Shown: positions 34,426-43,359, numbered from the stretch's first letter. The stretch is 64,000 nucleotides of DNA from Actinomycetota bacterium (GCA_014360645.1 JACIXD010000004.1:62001-126000); one strand, 5' to 3'. Translations and numbers: made by a program. The notes: generated by a model not told the origin, from the letters alone.

Positions 34426-35172
34426 TTGGATATTCCACGGATCTTCGAGATCGCCGAAAGCGCTCACCGCATCCATAACCCGTTCACGCCCGAAAAGCTC
34501 GCCACCCTCGGCGCGGCGCTGCGCCTGGAAAGGGGGACCCGAGTGCTCGACCTCGGCAGCGGTTCGGGAGAGATGCTGTGCACCTGGGCCCGCGATCACG
34601 GAGTCGTCGGAACCGGCATCGACATGAGCCGGTTGTTCACCGAGCAAGCGAGGCTCCGCGCGGAAGAGCTCGGTGTCGCCGATCGGGTCAAGTTCATCCA
34701 TGACGATGCCGCAGGCTACGTCTCCGCGGAAAAGGTCGATGTGGCAGCCTGTCTCGGCGCCACGTGGATCGCCGGGGGAGTGGCCGGCACCATCGAGCTC
34801 CTGGCGCAGAGCCTTCGCTCCGGAGGGATCATCCTCATCGGCGAGCCCTACTGGCGCCAGTTACCGCCCACGGAAGATGTCGCCAGAGAGTGTGATGCCG
34901 GCTCGATCTCCGACTTTCTCACCCTTCCGGGACTTCTCGCGTCTTTCGGCCGCCTCGACTACGACGTCGTGGAGATGGTCCTGGCGGACCAGGACAGCTG
35001 GGACAGATACGAGGCGGCCCAATGGCTCACCATGCGCCGATGGCCTGAAGCCAATCCCGACGACGAGTTCGCGAAAGAGGTTCGAGCCAAACTGGACACG
35101 GAACCCGAGCGCTACGCCGCCTACACGCGTGAATACCTGGGCTGGGGCGTCTTCGCGCTGATGAAGCGGTGA
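34426..35172 (+). CDS. Class I SAM-dependent methyltransferase
   Basis: A 248-residue enzyme with the SAM-binding motif VLDLGSGSGEML, the acidic strand end GIDMS, and a post-I motif VAACLGATW. The C-terminal part (YWRQLPPTEDVAREC, EYLGWGVFALMKR) resembles small-molecule methyltransferases of unknown substrate. The TTG start follows AAGGAGG by about nine bases. The stop is followed after one base by a TGGGGTCA-type repeat terminus. No neighbour indicates the substrate. Confidence 0.85.
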   Translation: MDIPRIFEIAESAHRIHNPFTPEKLATLGAALRLERGTRVLDLGSGSGEMLCTWARDHGVVGTGIDMSRLFTEQARLRAEELGVADRVKFIHDDAAGYVSAEKVDVAACLGATWIAGGVAGTIELLAQSLRSGGIILIGEPYWRQLPPTEDVARECDAGSISDFLTLPGLLASFGRLDYDVVEMVLADQDSWDRYEAAQWLTMRRWPEANPDDEFAKEVRAKLDTEPERYAAYTREYLGWGVFALMKR

Positions 35173-35173
35173 G

Positions 35174-35438
35174 TGGGGTCAGATCTTCGTGTGGGGAAAA
35201 CCGGCGGTCGTATCTTCGTTTTCCGTCAAGCTCTCAGCTCGATCTAGTTCTTGGCGTTCAAGGGTTCGCTGCTTCGACATTCGGAATTCTCAGGGGCCTT
35301 CGCTCATCGGGGCGAGGATATGGACGAGTTATAGGCCATCGGGACTTTGATAAAGTCGTCCGGCACAATCATGGTGCTGACCTGTTTTAAGAAGCTACGA
35401 TAGGTCGCCTGGGTCGAAGATCGAAGATGTGACCCCAT
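35174..35438. mobile_element. MITE-like element A with TGGGGTCA termini
   Basis: About 265 bp with inverted termini: TGGGGTCAGATCTTCG on the left and, reading inward from the right, TGGGGTCACATCTTCG. No transposase is encoded. Bases 35196-35440 match element B without a mismatch, which implies recent copying or gene conversion. Terminal sequences of this kind are found with REP-associated Y1 (IS200-like) transposases, a family-level inference. Confidence 0.75.
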
Positions 35439-35538
35439 TCCAGCGATACACGTGGCGGCGCGGGGCAGCGCGCGCCGCCGGCAAGCCGCGCGGCTTCCGA
35501 GGTGCCACATCGACGGAAGCCGGGATAAGGAGGGAAAC

Positions 35539-36801
35539 ATGGCACCGGAAGAAGAGGCCAGGGGCAGACGATACGTGGTCGTCGAGGAGGGCGTCATCCG
35601 CCCCACCGACCCCAAACCCTACCGGGTCGTGCCCAGGCTGCCCGGCGACTACCCGCAGGTCCCCAAGGTATACCTCGACGCCGCCCAGGCGCTCTCCAGC
35701 CCCCTGCTCTCCAACCCGCCACTATGCGACGAACTGCTGGCCTTCGTCCAGCACCTGTGGACGGAGGAGGAAGCCTCTCTGGTCCGCCACCTGCATCCCT
35801 TCCGGGGAAGGAGCTGCGCCGAGCTGGCCAGGGCCGAGGGAAGGCCGGTGGCCGAGGTGGAGGGCATCCTGCACCGCCTGGAGACGGAGAAGAGGTCCAT
35901 AGGGAGCAGCGGAAGCGGGGCCAGGAGGCGCTACCGGTTGAAGCGCATCCTGGGCCAGATCTTCGAGGAGACCCTCATGGGGCACGACCCGGAGAACCTG
36001 AGCGACTGGCACAAGCGTTTCATCGTGCTCTGGGAGGACCTCTTCATGACCGGCTGGATGCTCGATTACCAGCGGGCCTACAAGATGGACTCGTCGCGGG
36101 TGGTGCCGCTGAGCGAGACCATCCAGGCCATCCAGTCGGCGATGCCTTACGACAAGCTCGAGACGATCATGGAGCGCTACGACAGGTTCGCGGTCACCAA
36201 CTGCCAATGCCGCATGTCGGCGCAGGTGCTGGGAAAGGGCTGCGGTAAGCCCATCTCCAACTGCCTGGTGATGGGAGAATGGGTGGATAAACGGGTGAAC
36301 GACGGCTGGTACCGGGAAGTGAGCCGCAAGGACGCACTGGAGATAAAGGCCGAGGCCGCCGCGAACGGGCTGGTGAGCTGGGTGATAAACATCCAGGACG
36401 GGAAGGGGCAGGCCTCCTGTTCCTGCTGCGCCTGCTGCTGCTACAGCTTCCGGCTGGTGACGGAGTTCGCCTGCCCGAGCGTCATCGCCCCGCCCCATTT
36501 CATCCCTTCCGTCGACGCCTCGCGGTGCACCTTCTGCGGCAAATGCGCCAAGGCCTGTCCCATCGCAGCCCTCACCGTGGACACCAAGGCCAAGGAGCAC
36601 CGCCGCCTGCCGGAGCGCTGTATCGGCTGCGGGCTGTGCGCGGTGACGTGCGCCAAGGCGAAGGCGGTGACCATGGTGCCGGCCCCCGATCACCGGCGGC
36701 CGCCCAGGAATATGTTCTCGCTGATCGCGGGGCAGGCGCCCGGCATGCTCAAGTCCGCCTGGCAGGTCTCGAGAAAGTACCGGCGCGGAGTGCTCCCCTG
36801 A
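35539..36801 (+). CDS. Cys-rich ferredoxin-like protein with N-terminal winged-helix-like region
   Basis: A 420-residue protein. Residues about 60-160 look like a winged-helix segment (LCDELLAFVQHLWTEEEASL, GRSCAELARAEGRPVAEVEG). The middle carries NCQCRMSAQ and, near residue 295, the unusual cysteine cluster SCSCCACCCYS. Two classic 4Fe-4S motifs follow (CTFCGKCAKACP and CIGCGLCAVTCAKAK). The paralogue at 37.1 kb has the same order of motifs without the winged helix. Together they look like electron-transfer or redox-sensing proteins; the CxCCxCCC cluster may bind a further metal centre. The ATG has AAGGAGGG upstream. The function is unknown; a soluble redox partner protein is a guess. Confidence 0.78.
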   Translation: MAPEEEARGRRYVVVEEGVIRPTDPKPYRVVPRLPGDYPQVPKVYLDAAQALSSPLLSNPPLCDELLAFVQHLWTEEEASLVRHLHPFRGRSCAELARAEGRPVAEVEGILHRLETEKRSIGSSGSGARRRYRLKRILGQIFEETLMGHDPENLSDWHKRFIVLWEDLFMTGWMLDYQRAYKMDSSRVVPLSETIQAIQSAMPYDKLETIMERYDRFAVTNCQCRMSAQVLGKGCGKPISNCLVMGEWVDKRVNDGWYREVSRKDALEIKAEAAANGLVSWVINIQDGKGQASCSCCACCCYSFRLVTEFACPSVIAPPHFIPSVDASRCTFCGKCAKACPIAALTVDTKAKEHRRLPERCIGCGLCAVTCAKAKAVTMVPAPDHRRPPRNMFSLIAGQAPGMLKSAWQVSRKYRRGVLP

Positions 36802-37104
36802 GGGAGGGCCCTTCCCCGCCAGCGAGCTCCGTCGAGAACTTGCGCCGGCTGACGCGCCTAGCGAGCGGGAAGCGCACCTGTTTTTCCGCCCCTAGAAGCG
36901 TCGGGGCCGGACCGTGTTCCTTGCGCCTTCACTTTCCTTGCTGAATGTACGCAGGGCTCGCTGATCGCTTGTCGCTTGTCACATCATCGGACCGCGTCCC
37001 TTGCACCTTCGCTTTCCTCTCCGAAAGCGTTAATCTTGACATGCGGGCGCGAGCTTCCCGTCCGCGGCTGTCGCCCGGGAGGGGTAACCGGGATAGGGAG
37101 GGAG
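36802..37104. repeat. 300-bp gap with a 36-bp direct repeat
   Basis: GACCGTGTTCCTTGCGCC...CTGAA at 36910 recurs as GACCGCGTCCCTTGCACC...CCGAA at 36990 (offset 80), with differences mostly transitions. No gene is recognised. Confidence 0.55.
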
Positions 37105-38037
37105 ATGATGACAAACGCGAAAAAGCTGGCAGGCCTGTCGGCGCTGGCCGCGGCGGGAGCGGGGGCCTTGGTCGTCTCACGCATGAAGCCCTCCACGCGC
37201 GCCTACATCAGGTCGGTGGGGTGGCACCGGCCCGACCTCTGGCTGCACGGCCTGTTCTACTTCGGCCACACCCTGCAGTACATCCGCATTGGCAGGTGGG
37301 CCACGGGCTTCGCCCACCGCATACCGGGCCACGTAAGGAGGCACTACGCCGAAACCTACCACGGCAAGCTGGTGCCCCTGGAGGAGGCCCAGAAACTGGT
37401 AACCGTCTCCGAGGAAATCGAGCTGCGCGACCTGGAGAAGGTGATCCCCTTCAGCATGTGTAGAGACATCGTGCTGGAGAACCCCGACGCCATCCTGGCA
37501 TGCAAGTGCGTATGCCGCATGACCTCTCCCAATCACTGCCAGCCCGATGAGGTGTGCCTGGTCATCGGGGAGCCCTACGTCAGCTATATCCTCGACCACC
37601 AGCCCGAGTTCTGCCGGAGGGTCACGGCGGAGGAAGCGGTGAAGATACTGCGCCAGACGGACGAGGCCGGCTGCCTGCACGCCGCCTTCTTCAAGAACGT
37701 GACCCGGGGCCGCTTCTACGCCATCTGCAACTGCTGCCCGTGCTGCTGCGTGGCGCTGAAGTCGCACCGCTTCCACGGCGTGCCCTTCTACGGCCACTCC
37801 GGGCTGGAGCCCTCGTTTTCCGATGCCTGTAACGGCTGCCGCAAGTGCGTCGAGGCCTGTCTCTTCGAAGCCCTCACCCCCGGCGGCAAGCGCCGACCCC
37901 CCGTCCTGGATCGGGAAGCCTGCATGGGCTGCGGAGCCTGCCGTGCCGCCTGCCCCCAGGGGGCCGTCACCCTGGTGGAGGCCACGAGCCGTCCCGCTCC
38001 CCTCCGCCTGGACGAGCTGCTGGAGAGGCGCCACTGA
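37105..38037 (+). CDS. Cys-rich ferredoxin-like protein, paralogue of the preceding gene
   Basis: A 310-residue protein with an N-terminal hydrophobic stretch (AGLSALAAAGAGALVVS) that could anchor it or be a weak signal. ACKCVCRMTSPNHC and, near residue 212, ICNCCPCCCVAL align with NCQCRM and SCSCCACCC of the upstream paralogue. It then has two 4Fe-4S motifs, CNGCRKCVEACLFEA and CMGCGACRAACPQG. The shared order of motifs argues for duplication of a whole redox module. ATG ATG pairs follow GGGAGGG; either Met could be used. No catalytic partner enzyme is adjacent. Confidence 0.78.
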   Translation: MMTNAKKLAGLSALAAAGAGALVVSRMKPSTRAYIRSVGWHRPDLWLHGLFYFGHTLQYIRIGRWATGFAHRIPGHVRRHYAETYHGKLVPLEEAQKLVTVSEEIELRDLEKVIPFSMCRDIVLENPDAILACKCVCRMTSPNHCQPDEVCLVIGEPYVSYILDHQPEFCRRVTAEEAVKILRQTDEAGCLHAAFFKNVTRGRFYAICNCCPCCCVALKSHRFHGVPFYGHSGLEPSFSDACNGCRKCVEACLFEALTPGGKRRPPVLDREACMGCGACRAACPQGAVTLVEATSRPAPLRLDELLERRH

Positions 38038-38185
38038 CCTCATCCGGATCGGCCCGCGCGAGCGGGGGCTGTGCACCCCCGCCTCTTTTTCCTTGCCTGC
38101 GCCGCCGCGCCGCCGGCAAGTCGTACGGCCGCCAGGCAGTCTAGTAAAATGATTGCGAATCCGTTCCAAGGAGTTGTGATGGCCG

Positions 38186-39019
38186 GTGAGGATCGAAGAC
38201 CGCATGGAAAGATTCCTGCAGGCTTTCGATGAGCTCCTGCGCGCCTCCCGGTCCGCCCTGGCATTCACCGGGGCCGGGGTCTCGGAGGAGAGCGGCATCC
38301 CCACCTTCCGCGGCAGCGGAGGGCTCTGGGAGGAGTATCCCCCCGCCATCTACGGGAACCTGCCCGGCCTGGCCATGGTCTTTCTCCTGCGCCGCCGCAG
38401 GCTGGCCGGCTTCGCCGCCGGGGTCGTCTCCGCCCTGGCGGAGGCGGAGCCCAACCCCTGCCATAGAGCCCTGGCGGCACTGGAGAAGGAAGGACTGCTG
38501 CTGGGGGTGGTCACCCAGAACATCGACGGCCTGCATACCCTGGCCGGCAGCGGCAGGGTGCTGGAGCTCCACGGCAGCGCCTACCGTCTGCGCTGCCTGC
38601 GCTGCCGCGCCACCTACGGGGTCGCGAGGGAAATACTGGAAGAGGTGGTGGAACGACTGAGGCGCCCCCGCGCCACCCGCCGGGACCTCCTCGGCGCCCT
38701 GCGCCGCTACGCGCCCCCCTGTGCGGCTTGCGGTGGCAGGACCCGCCCCGACGTCGTCTTCTTCGGCGAAAGCCTGCCGCCCGGTGTGCTGGACGAGGCG
38801 CTGGAGCTGGCCTCGCGCTGCGACCTCCTCCTCGCACTGGGCACATCCTCGCTGGTGTATCCCGCGGCCATGGTGCCGCGCGCGGCCCTGGACGCCGGCG
38901 CCCGCCTGGTGGAGATAAACCCCCACCCCACCGTCCTCACCCCATCGGCCGAATTGCGCATCCCCCTTCCCGCCGGCGAGTTCTTCGCTTCCTACCTGGA
39001 GCATGCGGGCCGGGAGTGA
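38186..39019 (+). CDS. Sir2-family NAD-dependent protein deacylase
   Basis: A 277-residue sirtuin. It has the NAD motif FTGAGVSEESGIPTFRG, TQNIDGLH, the catalytic His in ELHGSAYRLRC, and a zinc ribbon from CLRC and CAAC. The helical insert after the first motif is longer than in CobB-type enzymes. It removes acetyl or other acyl groups from protein lysines. The GTG start is about 12 bases from AAGGAG; a downstream ATG (38204) is possible. A MITE-like element starts one base after the stop. Confidence 0.9.
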   Translation: MRIEDRMERFLQAFDELLRASRSALAFTGAGVSEESGIPTFRGSGGLWEEYPPAIYGNLPGLAMVFLLRRRRLAGFAAGVVSALAEAEPNPCHRALAALEKEGLLLGVVTQNIDGLHTLAGSGRVLELHGSAYRLRCLRCRATYGVAREILEEVVERLRRPRATRRDLLGALRRYAPPCAACGGRTRPDVVFFGESLPPGVLDEALELASRCDLLLALGTSSLVYPAAMVPRAALDAGARLVEINPHPTVLTPSAELRIPLPAGEFFASYLEHAGRE

Positions 39020-39020
39020 T

Positions 39021-39187
39021 TGGGGTCATATCTTCGATCTTCAACGAGGGTTTGCCCGTGCGAGTTCAGGCGCGCTGCCGGGGCGAAACGGGCTTCTCCG
39101 CTCAGTTGCGCGAGCACATGTTACGCGGGCCAAAGTTCGAAGCCCCCGTAAGCGAAAACGGATCGTAGATCGAAGATCTGACCCCAA
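39021..39187. mobile_element. MITE-like element between convergent genes
   Basis: About 167 bp with nearly perfect inverted termini: TGGGGTCATATCTTCGATC on the left, and TGGGGTCAGATCTTCGATC reading inward from the right. The interior is unrelated to elements A and B. It fills the gap between the stops of the sirtuin and the convergent hydrolase almost exactly, so it may now act as a bidirectional terminator. Confidence 0.7.
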
Positions 39188-39199
39188 TAATTGCTCGCT

Positions 39200-39991
39200 T
39201 CACAGGTCATGATCGCGTAGCCAGTCCAGTATCCTGTCGGCGACGTCCTTCCAGCCTCTTTCCAGCATCATGTCGTGGGCTATGCGCGGGAATACCTCCG
39301 CGCGCAGCCCGTAAGCGGACGCCGTGTCCTCCTCTTCCGCGACGGTGAAGATGTTGTCTCCCTCGGCGGCGAGCAGCAGCATGGGCGTCTTTTTTACCCG
39401 CTTCGGATGCGGAAGGTCGAGCAACAGCATGTCCAGCACGGAGAGGAACGACTCGTTCTGAAGCCTTGCATGGCACCGCGCCACCTTTTCCTCCTCGACA
39501 TCCGGGGAGAAGAACATCTCCCTCACCAGCTCGGGGGTGGAGACGGCTTGATAGGGTTTGAGCGTGGCCAGGAACTTGAGAAAAAGCGCCGGGTGCCGGC
39601 GGGCGACCCGCATCACGAACCCGGCGATGCCCTTCCTGGGCACGGGCGCCAGCAGGACGGCGGCCGGCGCATCGTGCGTCTCGAGATATTTCTGGACCAC
39701 GTGCCCGCCCATGGAGTGACCCACCAGGACGGGGGGCGTTCTCATCTCCCCTACCACCCAGGCGACGTCGTTCACATAGTCCCCGATCCGCGCCCAGAAC
39801 AGGCGCTCATGCCCTTCGCTGTTGCCGTGGCCGCGCAGGCTCACGGCATGGCAGACGTACCCGTGATGGGAGAAATAGGGCAGGAAGGTCTCCTCCCAGC
39901 ACCAGGCCCCGTGCCAGGCCCCGTGGATGAAGAGGACCGGCGTCGGGCGTGCCTCGCCCTTGGGCTCCCTGGTAAGTAATTCCAGCTTCAT
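39200..39991 (-). CDS. Alpha/beta hydrolase
   Basis: A 263-residue alpha/beta-fold hydrolase of the lysophospholipase/esterase type. The oxyanion-hole strand is LFIHGAWHGAWCWE, the nucleophile elbow GHSMGGHV, the acid probably in LLAAEGDNIFTV, and the base in AHDMMLERGW. No signal peptide is seen, so it is probably cytoplasmic. The substrate is unknown. It reads toward the sirtuin gene. Confidence 0.88.
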   Translation of the reverse strand: MKLELLTREPKGEARPTPVLFIHGAWHGAWCWEETFLPYFSHHGYVCHAVSLRGHGNSEGHERLFWARIGDYVNDVAWVVGEMRTPPVLVGHSMGGHVVQKYLETHDAPAAVLLAPVPRKGIAGFVMRVARRHPALFLKFLATLKPYQAVSTPELVREMFFSPDVEEEKVARCHARLQNESFLSVLDMLLLDLPHPKRVKKTPMLLLAAEGDNIFTVAEEEDTASAYGLRAEVFPRIAHDMMLERGWKDVADRILDWLRDHDL

Positions 39992-40070
39992 GTCCGCTAC
40001 CCCCTCCTGATCGATCCCGAATGAATCACGGTTATTCTATCAATTTGTTGGGGGTCGTAGCTTCACCTGT

Positions 40071-40342
40071 AGGGTCACGTCTTCGATCTTCGATGCGGAG
40101 AAAACCGGCGGTCGTATCTTCGTTTTCCGTCAAGCTCTCAGCTCGATCTAGTTCTTGGCGTTCAAGGGTTCGCTGCTTCGACATTCGGAATTCTCAGGGG
40201 CCTTCGCTCATCGGGGCGAGGATATGGACGAGTTATAGGCCATCGGGACTTTGATAAAGTCGTCCGGCACAATCATGGTGCTGACCTGTTTTAAGAAGCT
40301 ACGATAGGTCGCCTGGGTCGAAGATCGAAGATGTGACCCCAT
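40071..40342. mobile_element. MITE-like element B, near-identical to A
   Basis: Bases 40100-40344 repeat 35196-35440 without a mismatch. The left terminus is AGGGTCACGTCTTCGATC. A second right-hand terminus of the same family follows at 40345-40453 (GATCGAAGATCGAAGATGTGACCCCA), giving a solo or truncated copy. Confidence 0.78.
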
Positions 40343-40456
40343 TCTTAGCGTCATCTGGAGTAATATGGAGTGGGCTGGTGCAAACTTGGTGCGATCCCGT
40401 CCCGAGAAGCTGTGACAGGTCGCCAGGATCGAAGATCGAAGATGTGACCCCATGCG
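40343..40456. repeat. Partial third terminus abutting the FAD oxidase start
   Basis: Repeats the final ~50 bases of element B with a few changes and ends TGACCCCA at 40445-40452, four bases before the ATG of the next gene. The gene's native upstream region may therefore have been displaced. Confidence 0.6.
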
Positions 40457-42025
40457 ATGAACATGCGCGCGGAAGAAATAATGAAAAGGCTTGAGGCTGT
40501 CGTGGGGCCGGAATACGTCTCCGTTAATCCGGCGGTGCTGGACGGCTATGCCTTCCAGAGCTTCGGCAACCTGGATCCGACATGCCCGTGGATATCCCGC
40601 CCGGTGGCGGTGGTCCTCCCCTCCTCCACCGAGGAGGTCCAAGCGGTGCTGCGCGCCTGCCGTGAGCTCGGCCTAAGGTTCAAGGCCTTCTCCACGGGAT
40701 GGGGAGCGCACGGTGGTCCCGGGGGCGAAGGGGTGGTGCAGATCGACCTGCGCCGCATGGACCGCATCATCGACATCGATGAGAGGAACATGGTGGCGGT
40801 GGTGGAGCCCTATGTTATCTGCGCCCAGCTTCAAGCGGAGGCGATGAAGCGCGGCCTCAACCTGCACATCATCGGAGCCGGTTGCGGGACCTCCCCCCTG
40901 GCGAGCTGCACCTCCATGGACGGCACGGGTTGGACAGGCCTGAGCACTGGATATAACTGCCGCAACGTCCTCGGGGCGGAGTGGGTGCTCCCGGACGGGC
41001 AGGTGCTGCAGCTCGGCAGCGCGGGAAGCGGCAGCGGCTGGTTCTGCGGGGACGGCCCCGGGCCCTCCTTGCGGGGCGTCATGCGAGGTCTATTCGGCGC
41101 ACGCAGTGCCCTGGGAGTGTTTACCAAATGCGCCGTGAAGCTCTATCCCTGGCCGGGCGATCCGTGCCCCGAGGTTCGCGGCACCCTGCTGGACCTGGAG
41201 ACGTGCATACCGGAGAACTTCAGGGTCTACATGTGCCTCTTTCCATCCTTCGAGTCTTATGCCGATTTCGCCTACGGGGTAGCCGACGCGGAGATCGGCT
41301 TCCTCCTCTGCAAAAACGCCTTGGGCCTCATCATCTCCATCTTCATGCCCCGCCTGCTCAAGAAAATATCCTCCGCGCCCTACCTTAAGGGCGCCTTAAT
41401 GGCCGCCGAGCACGTCTTTCAGTTCATGCTCGCCTCCCACTCCCCCGGCGAGCTGGAATACCAGGAAAAGGTGGCGCGGGAGCTGGCAGAAAGGTGCGGG
41501 GGCCTGCTCCTGGACCTCGGGCTTGCGGCCGGGCTGGGCGGGGCAGTCTGGTGGGGGCTGGTTCGCGGCGCCCTCCCCCCGCTCTCCTTCCGTATGGGAG
41601 GGATGATGGGCACCTCCTTCGGGACCTGCTCGGCCTTCGATAACTGCGTCAACCAGTCCCGCGCGGGGGCGGAGCTGAAGCGGGCTTTCATCGAAAAAGG
41701 GAAGCTCTTCGACGACCTCGCCGACAACGCCTGGGGAGGCATCTACGAGGCCACCGGGCTATACGGGCACCAGGAAGAGCTCTTCCTCTTCGACCACCGT
41801 AACCCGAAACACCGCGATGGGGCGCGCGAATACTCATTGGAGGCCTGCCGTATGATGCGGGAGATGAACTTCGGGGTGGGGCTGGGGGCCTTTATGCTCG
41901 ACGCCATGGAACGGGACCGGTTCTTCGGTCCCTCTACCTGGGACTACCCCTCCTGGCAGAGAAAGATAAAGGAGGCACTTGACCCCGATGGCCTGGGAGA
42001 CTCCCGCTTTTACAGCGCGGAATAG
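40457..42025 (+). CDS. FAD-binding oxidase of the GlcD/VAO type
   Basis: A 522-residue flavoenzyme. The PCMH-type FAD domain is visible in RPVAVVLPSSTEEVQAVLRA, FSTGWGAHGGPGG (diphosphate loop) and GTGWTGLSTGYNCRNVLG, with a C-terminal cap and SRFYSAE at the end. The family oxidises alpha-hydroxy acids, phenolics or similar; the substrate is unknown. The start overlaps repeat DNA (ATG 40452 or 40457) and has no clear ribosome site, so expression may have been altered by the insertion. Confidence 0.85.
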   Translation: MNMRAEEIMKRLEAVVGPEYVSVNPAVLDGYAFQSFGNLDPTCPWISRPVAVVLPSSTEEVQAVLRACRELGLRFKAFSTGWGAHGGPGGEGVVQIDLRRMDRIIDIDERNMVAVVEPYVICAQLQAEAMKRGLNLHIIGAGCGTSPLASCTSMDGTGWTGLSTGYNCRNVLGAEWVLPDGQVLQLGSAGSGSGWFCGDGPGPSLRGVMRGLFGARSALGVFTKCAVKLYPWPGDPCPEVRGTLLDLETCIPENFRVYMCLFPSFESYADFAYGVADAEIGFLLCKNALGLIISIFMPRLLKKISSAPYLKGALMAAEHVFQFMLASHSPGELEYQEKVARELAERCGGLLLDLGLAAGLGGAVWWGLVRGALPPLSFRMGGMMGTSFGTCSAFDNCVNQSRAGAELKRAFIEKGKLFDDLADNAWGGIYEATGLYGHQEELFLFDHRNPKHRDGAREYSLEACRMMREMNFGVGLGAFMLDAMERDRFFGPSTWDYPSWQRKIKEALDPDGLGDSRFYSAE

Positions 42026-42087
42026 GTTGATCGAAGAGCATGGGTAGATGCCGCAGGGTGCAGAAAACACAGAACAGGGAGCCAAAG

Positions 42088-42114
42088 ATGTCCCATGTCC
42101 GGGGCTGACCCCAT
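42088..42114 (+). repeat. 27-bp dispersed repeat, copy 3
   Basis: Exact copy, 63 bases after the FAD oxidase stop. The surrounding 42026-42296 contains no other recognised feature. Confidence 0.9.
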
Positions 42115-42296
42115 GTATGATGTCCTACCGGGGATGTACCGGCCGACGGTTGTGGTTGGTTCCTTTCACCTCCCCTCCGTTATCACAAGCCCTAAGCTAT
42201 GGACCCGGCCTTCCGATGTCTGAAACGTGCCACAGATTTCTATGAGGAGTTAATGATTATGGGTGAAATAGAAAACGGAGAAGCCGAGATTGAGCG

Positions 42297-42692
42297 ATGG
42301 AAAGTCGGTTGAAGTTTGGAAAGCGGCAGGAGTTCGCCGTGATCTCGAGACTGCTGAAAGAGGGCTGCGACGTATACCTGCCTCTTGTGGACGAAAGGGG
42401 AATCGATTGCGTGATCCGCAAAGACAGGGGCAGGTACCTCGATGTACAGATAAAAGCGCGGTCAGGAAACTGCCGACCCGAAAGCATCGCCGGGTTTCCC
42501 GCCTAGAAGGTCGAGGCCAGAAAGGATTACTTGCTCATTTTTTACAGCGAGGAAATGGACAAGTTCTGGGTCGTCCCCTCCACCGAGATCGTTGAGCATG
42601 CATACTCCCCAAGAAGCGGAAAACATGTGGGCGAATATTGTCTAACGCTTGCGAAACCCACAATAAAGGCATCGTATTCGACGAAAACTTAA
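42297..42692 (+). pseudogene. PD-(D/E)XK-like nuclease gene interrupted by an amber codon
   Basis: A reading frame of 131 codons that contains one in-frame TAG at 42504. Before it, FGKRQEFAVISRLLKEGCDV, LVDERGID and YLDVQIKARS match the fold seen in small PD-(D/E)XK endonuclease-like proteins (acidic GID, then QxK). After it the frame continues plausibly (DYLLIFYSEEMDKFWVVPS...HVGEYCLTLAKP) to TAA. The amber falls between strand elements and probably makes this a dead gene. The DNA is markedly less GC-rich than its neighbours and lies beside a tRNA cluster, consistent with horizontal acquisition. Amber readthrough is possible but unsupported. Confidence 0.6.
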
Positions 42693-43049
42693 AAATTCGT
42701 AGACGCATTTGACCTTTTGAAATAGGATGCCTTTTTGCCGCGAGACGACAGTCGGCCAAACCACGGAAATAGAGAGGGAGCGTGGCGTATGTGGCCCGAA
42801 TCCAGAAACGAACCTGTCAGTCCGGCAAAGTGATATGTGCTTTCCTTCAAAGATCAACACGGCAAGCGGAGGGAAAAGGTTGCCGGAAAGAGACGCATGG
42901 ATGCCGAGATGCTAAACGGAGAACGCTCGAAGAGTGATCGCCGGAAACCGTGGTGAGGAAAAAGAGAATCCGAGCTCTGTGGAAACTCATTATGGTAAAC
43001 AGAGTTTTGTGCGTATTTTTTGCGGGGTGACTTTTTGGCATCCTAAACG
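42693..43049. other. Low-GC stretch next to the tRNA cluster
   Basis: Part of the same AT-richer island as the broken nuclease gene. No coding region or attachment-site duplication is recognised. Confidence 0.4.
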
Positions 43050-43089
43050 AAAGACCAAGCCGGGAAACATGTCCCTTGACCTGGTCTTT
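43050..43089 (-). terminator. Probable terminator of the tRNA operon
   Basis: On the minus strand AAAGACCA pairs with TGGTCTTT, extended by AAGGGA/TCCC, followed by TCGTTT. It starts four bases after tRNA-Phe. Confidence 0.55.
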
Positions 43090-43092
43090 TGC

Positions 43093-43168
43093 TGGTGGCG
43101 AGAGAGGGATTTGAACCCCCGACGCCAGGATTTTCAGTCCTGCGCTCTACCAACTGAGCTATCTCGCC
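43093..43168 (-). tRNA. tRNA-Phe (GAA), CCA encoded
   Basis: On the minus strand the molecule begins GGCGAGATAGCTCAG, has the anticodon loop CTGAAAA within a GCAGGA/TCCTG-type stem, the T-arm GGTTCAAATCC, acceptor TCTCGCC and discriminator A, then CCA. Last of three tRNAs transcribed leftward. Confidence 0.95.
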
Positions 43169-43200
43169 GTATATCTCAACTCCCCGGGGGGAGTCATCCC

Positions 43201-43278
43201 TGGCGGAACCGACGGGATTTGAACCCGCGATCTCCGGCTTGACAGGCCGGCGTGTTAACCTGGCTACACCACGGCTCC
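43201..43278 (-). tRNA. tRNA-Asp (GTC), CCA encoded
   Basis: Minus strand: starts GGAGCCGTGGTGTAG, anticodon loop CTGTCAA in a GCCGGC/GCCGG stem, T-arm GGTTCAAATCC, acceptor CGGTTCC with discriminator G and CCA. Confidence 0.94.
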
Positions 43279-43359
43279 GCGTAGATCCCGCGGGGGCGCA
43301 TCAGCCCCTGCGAAATATATTATAGTAACTTTCAAGCGTGAACAATCACGCATTCTTCC

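Noticed and set aside
35304-35440. Minus-strand MGSHLRSSTQAT frame in the MITE-like elements as a gene
   Set aside because: The start codon is formed by the element terminus itself, there is no ribosome site, and the solo copy changes the frame's content.
42297-42692. Recoded amber codon (pyrrolysine-type) in the nuclease gene
   Set aside because: No pylT-like tRNA or recoding element is visible, and the locus looks like decaying foreign DNA.
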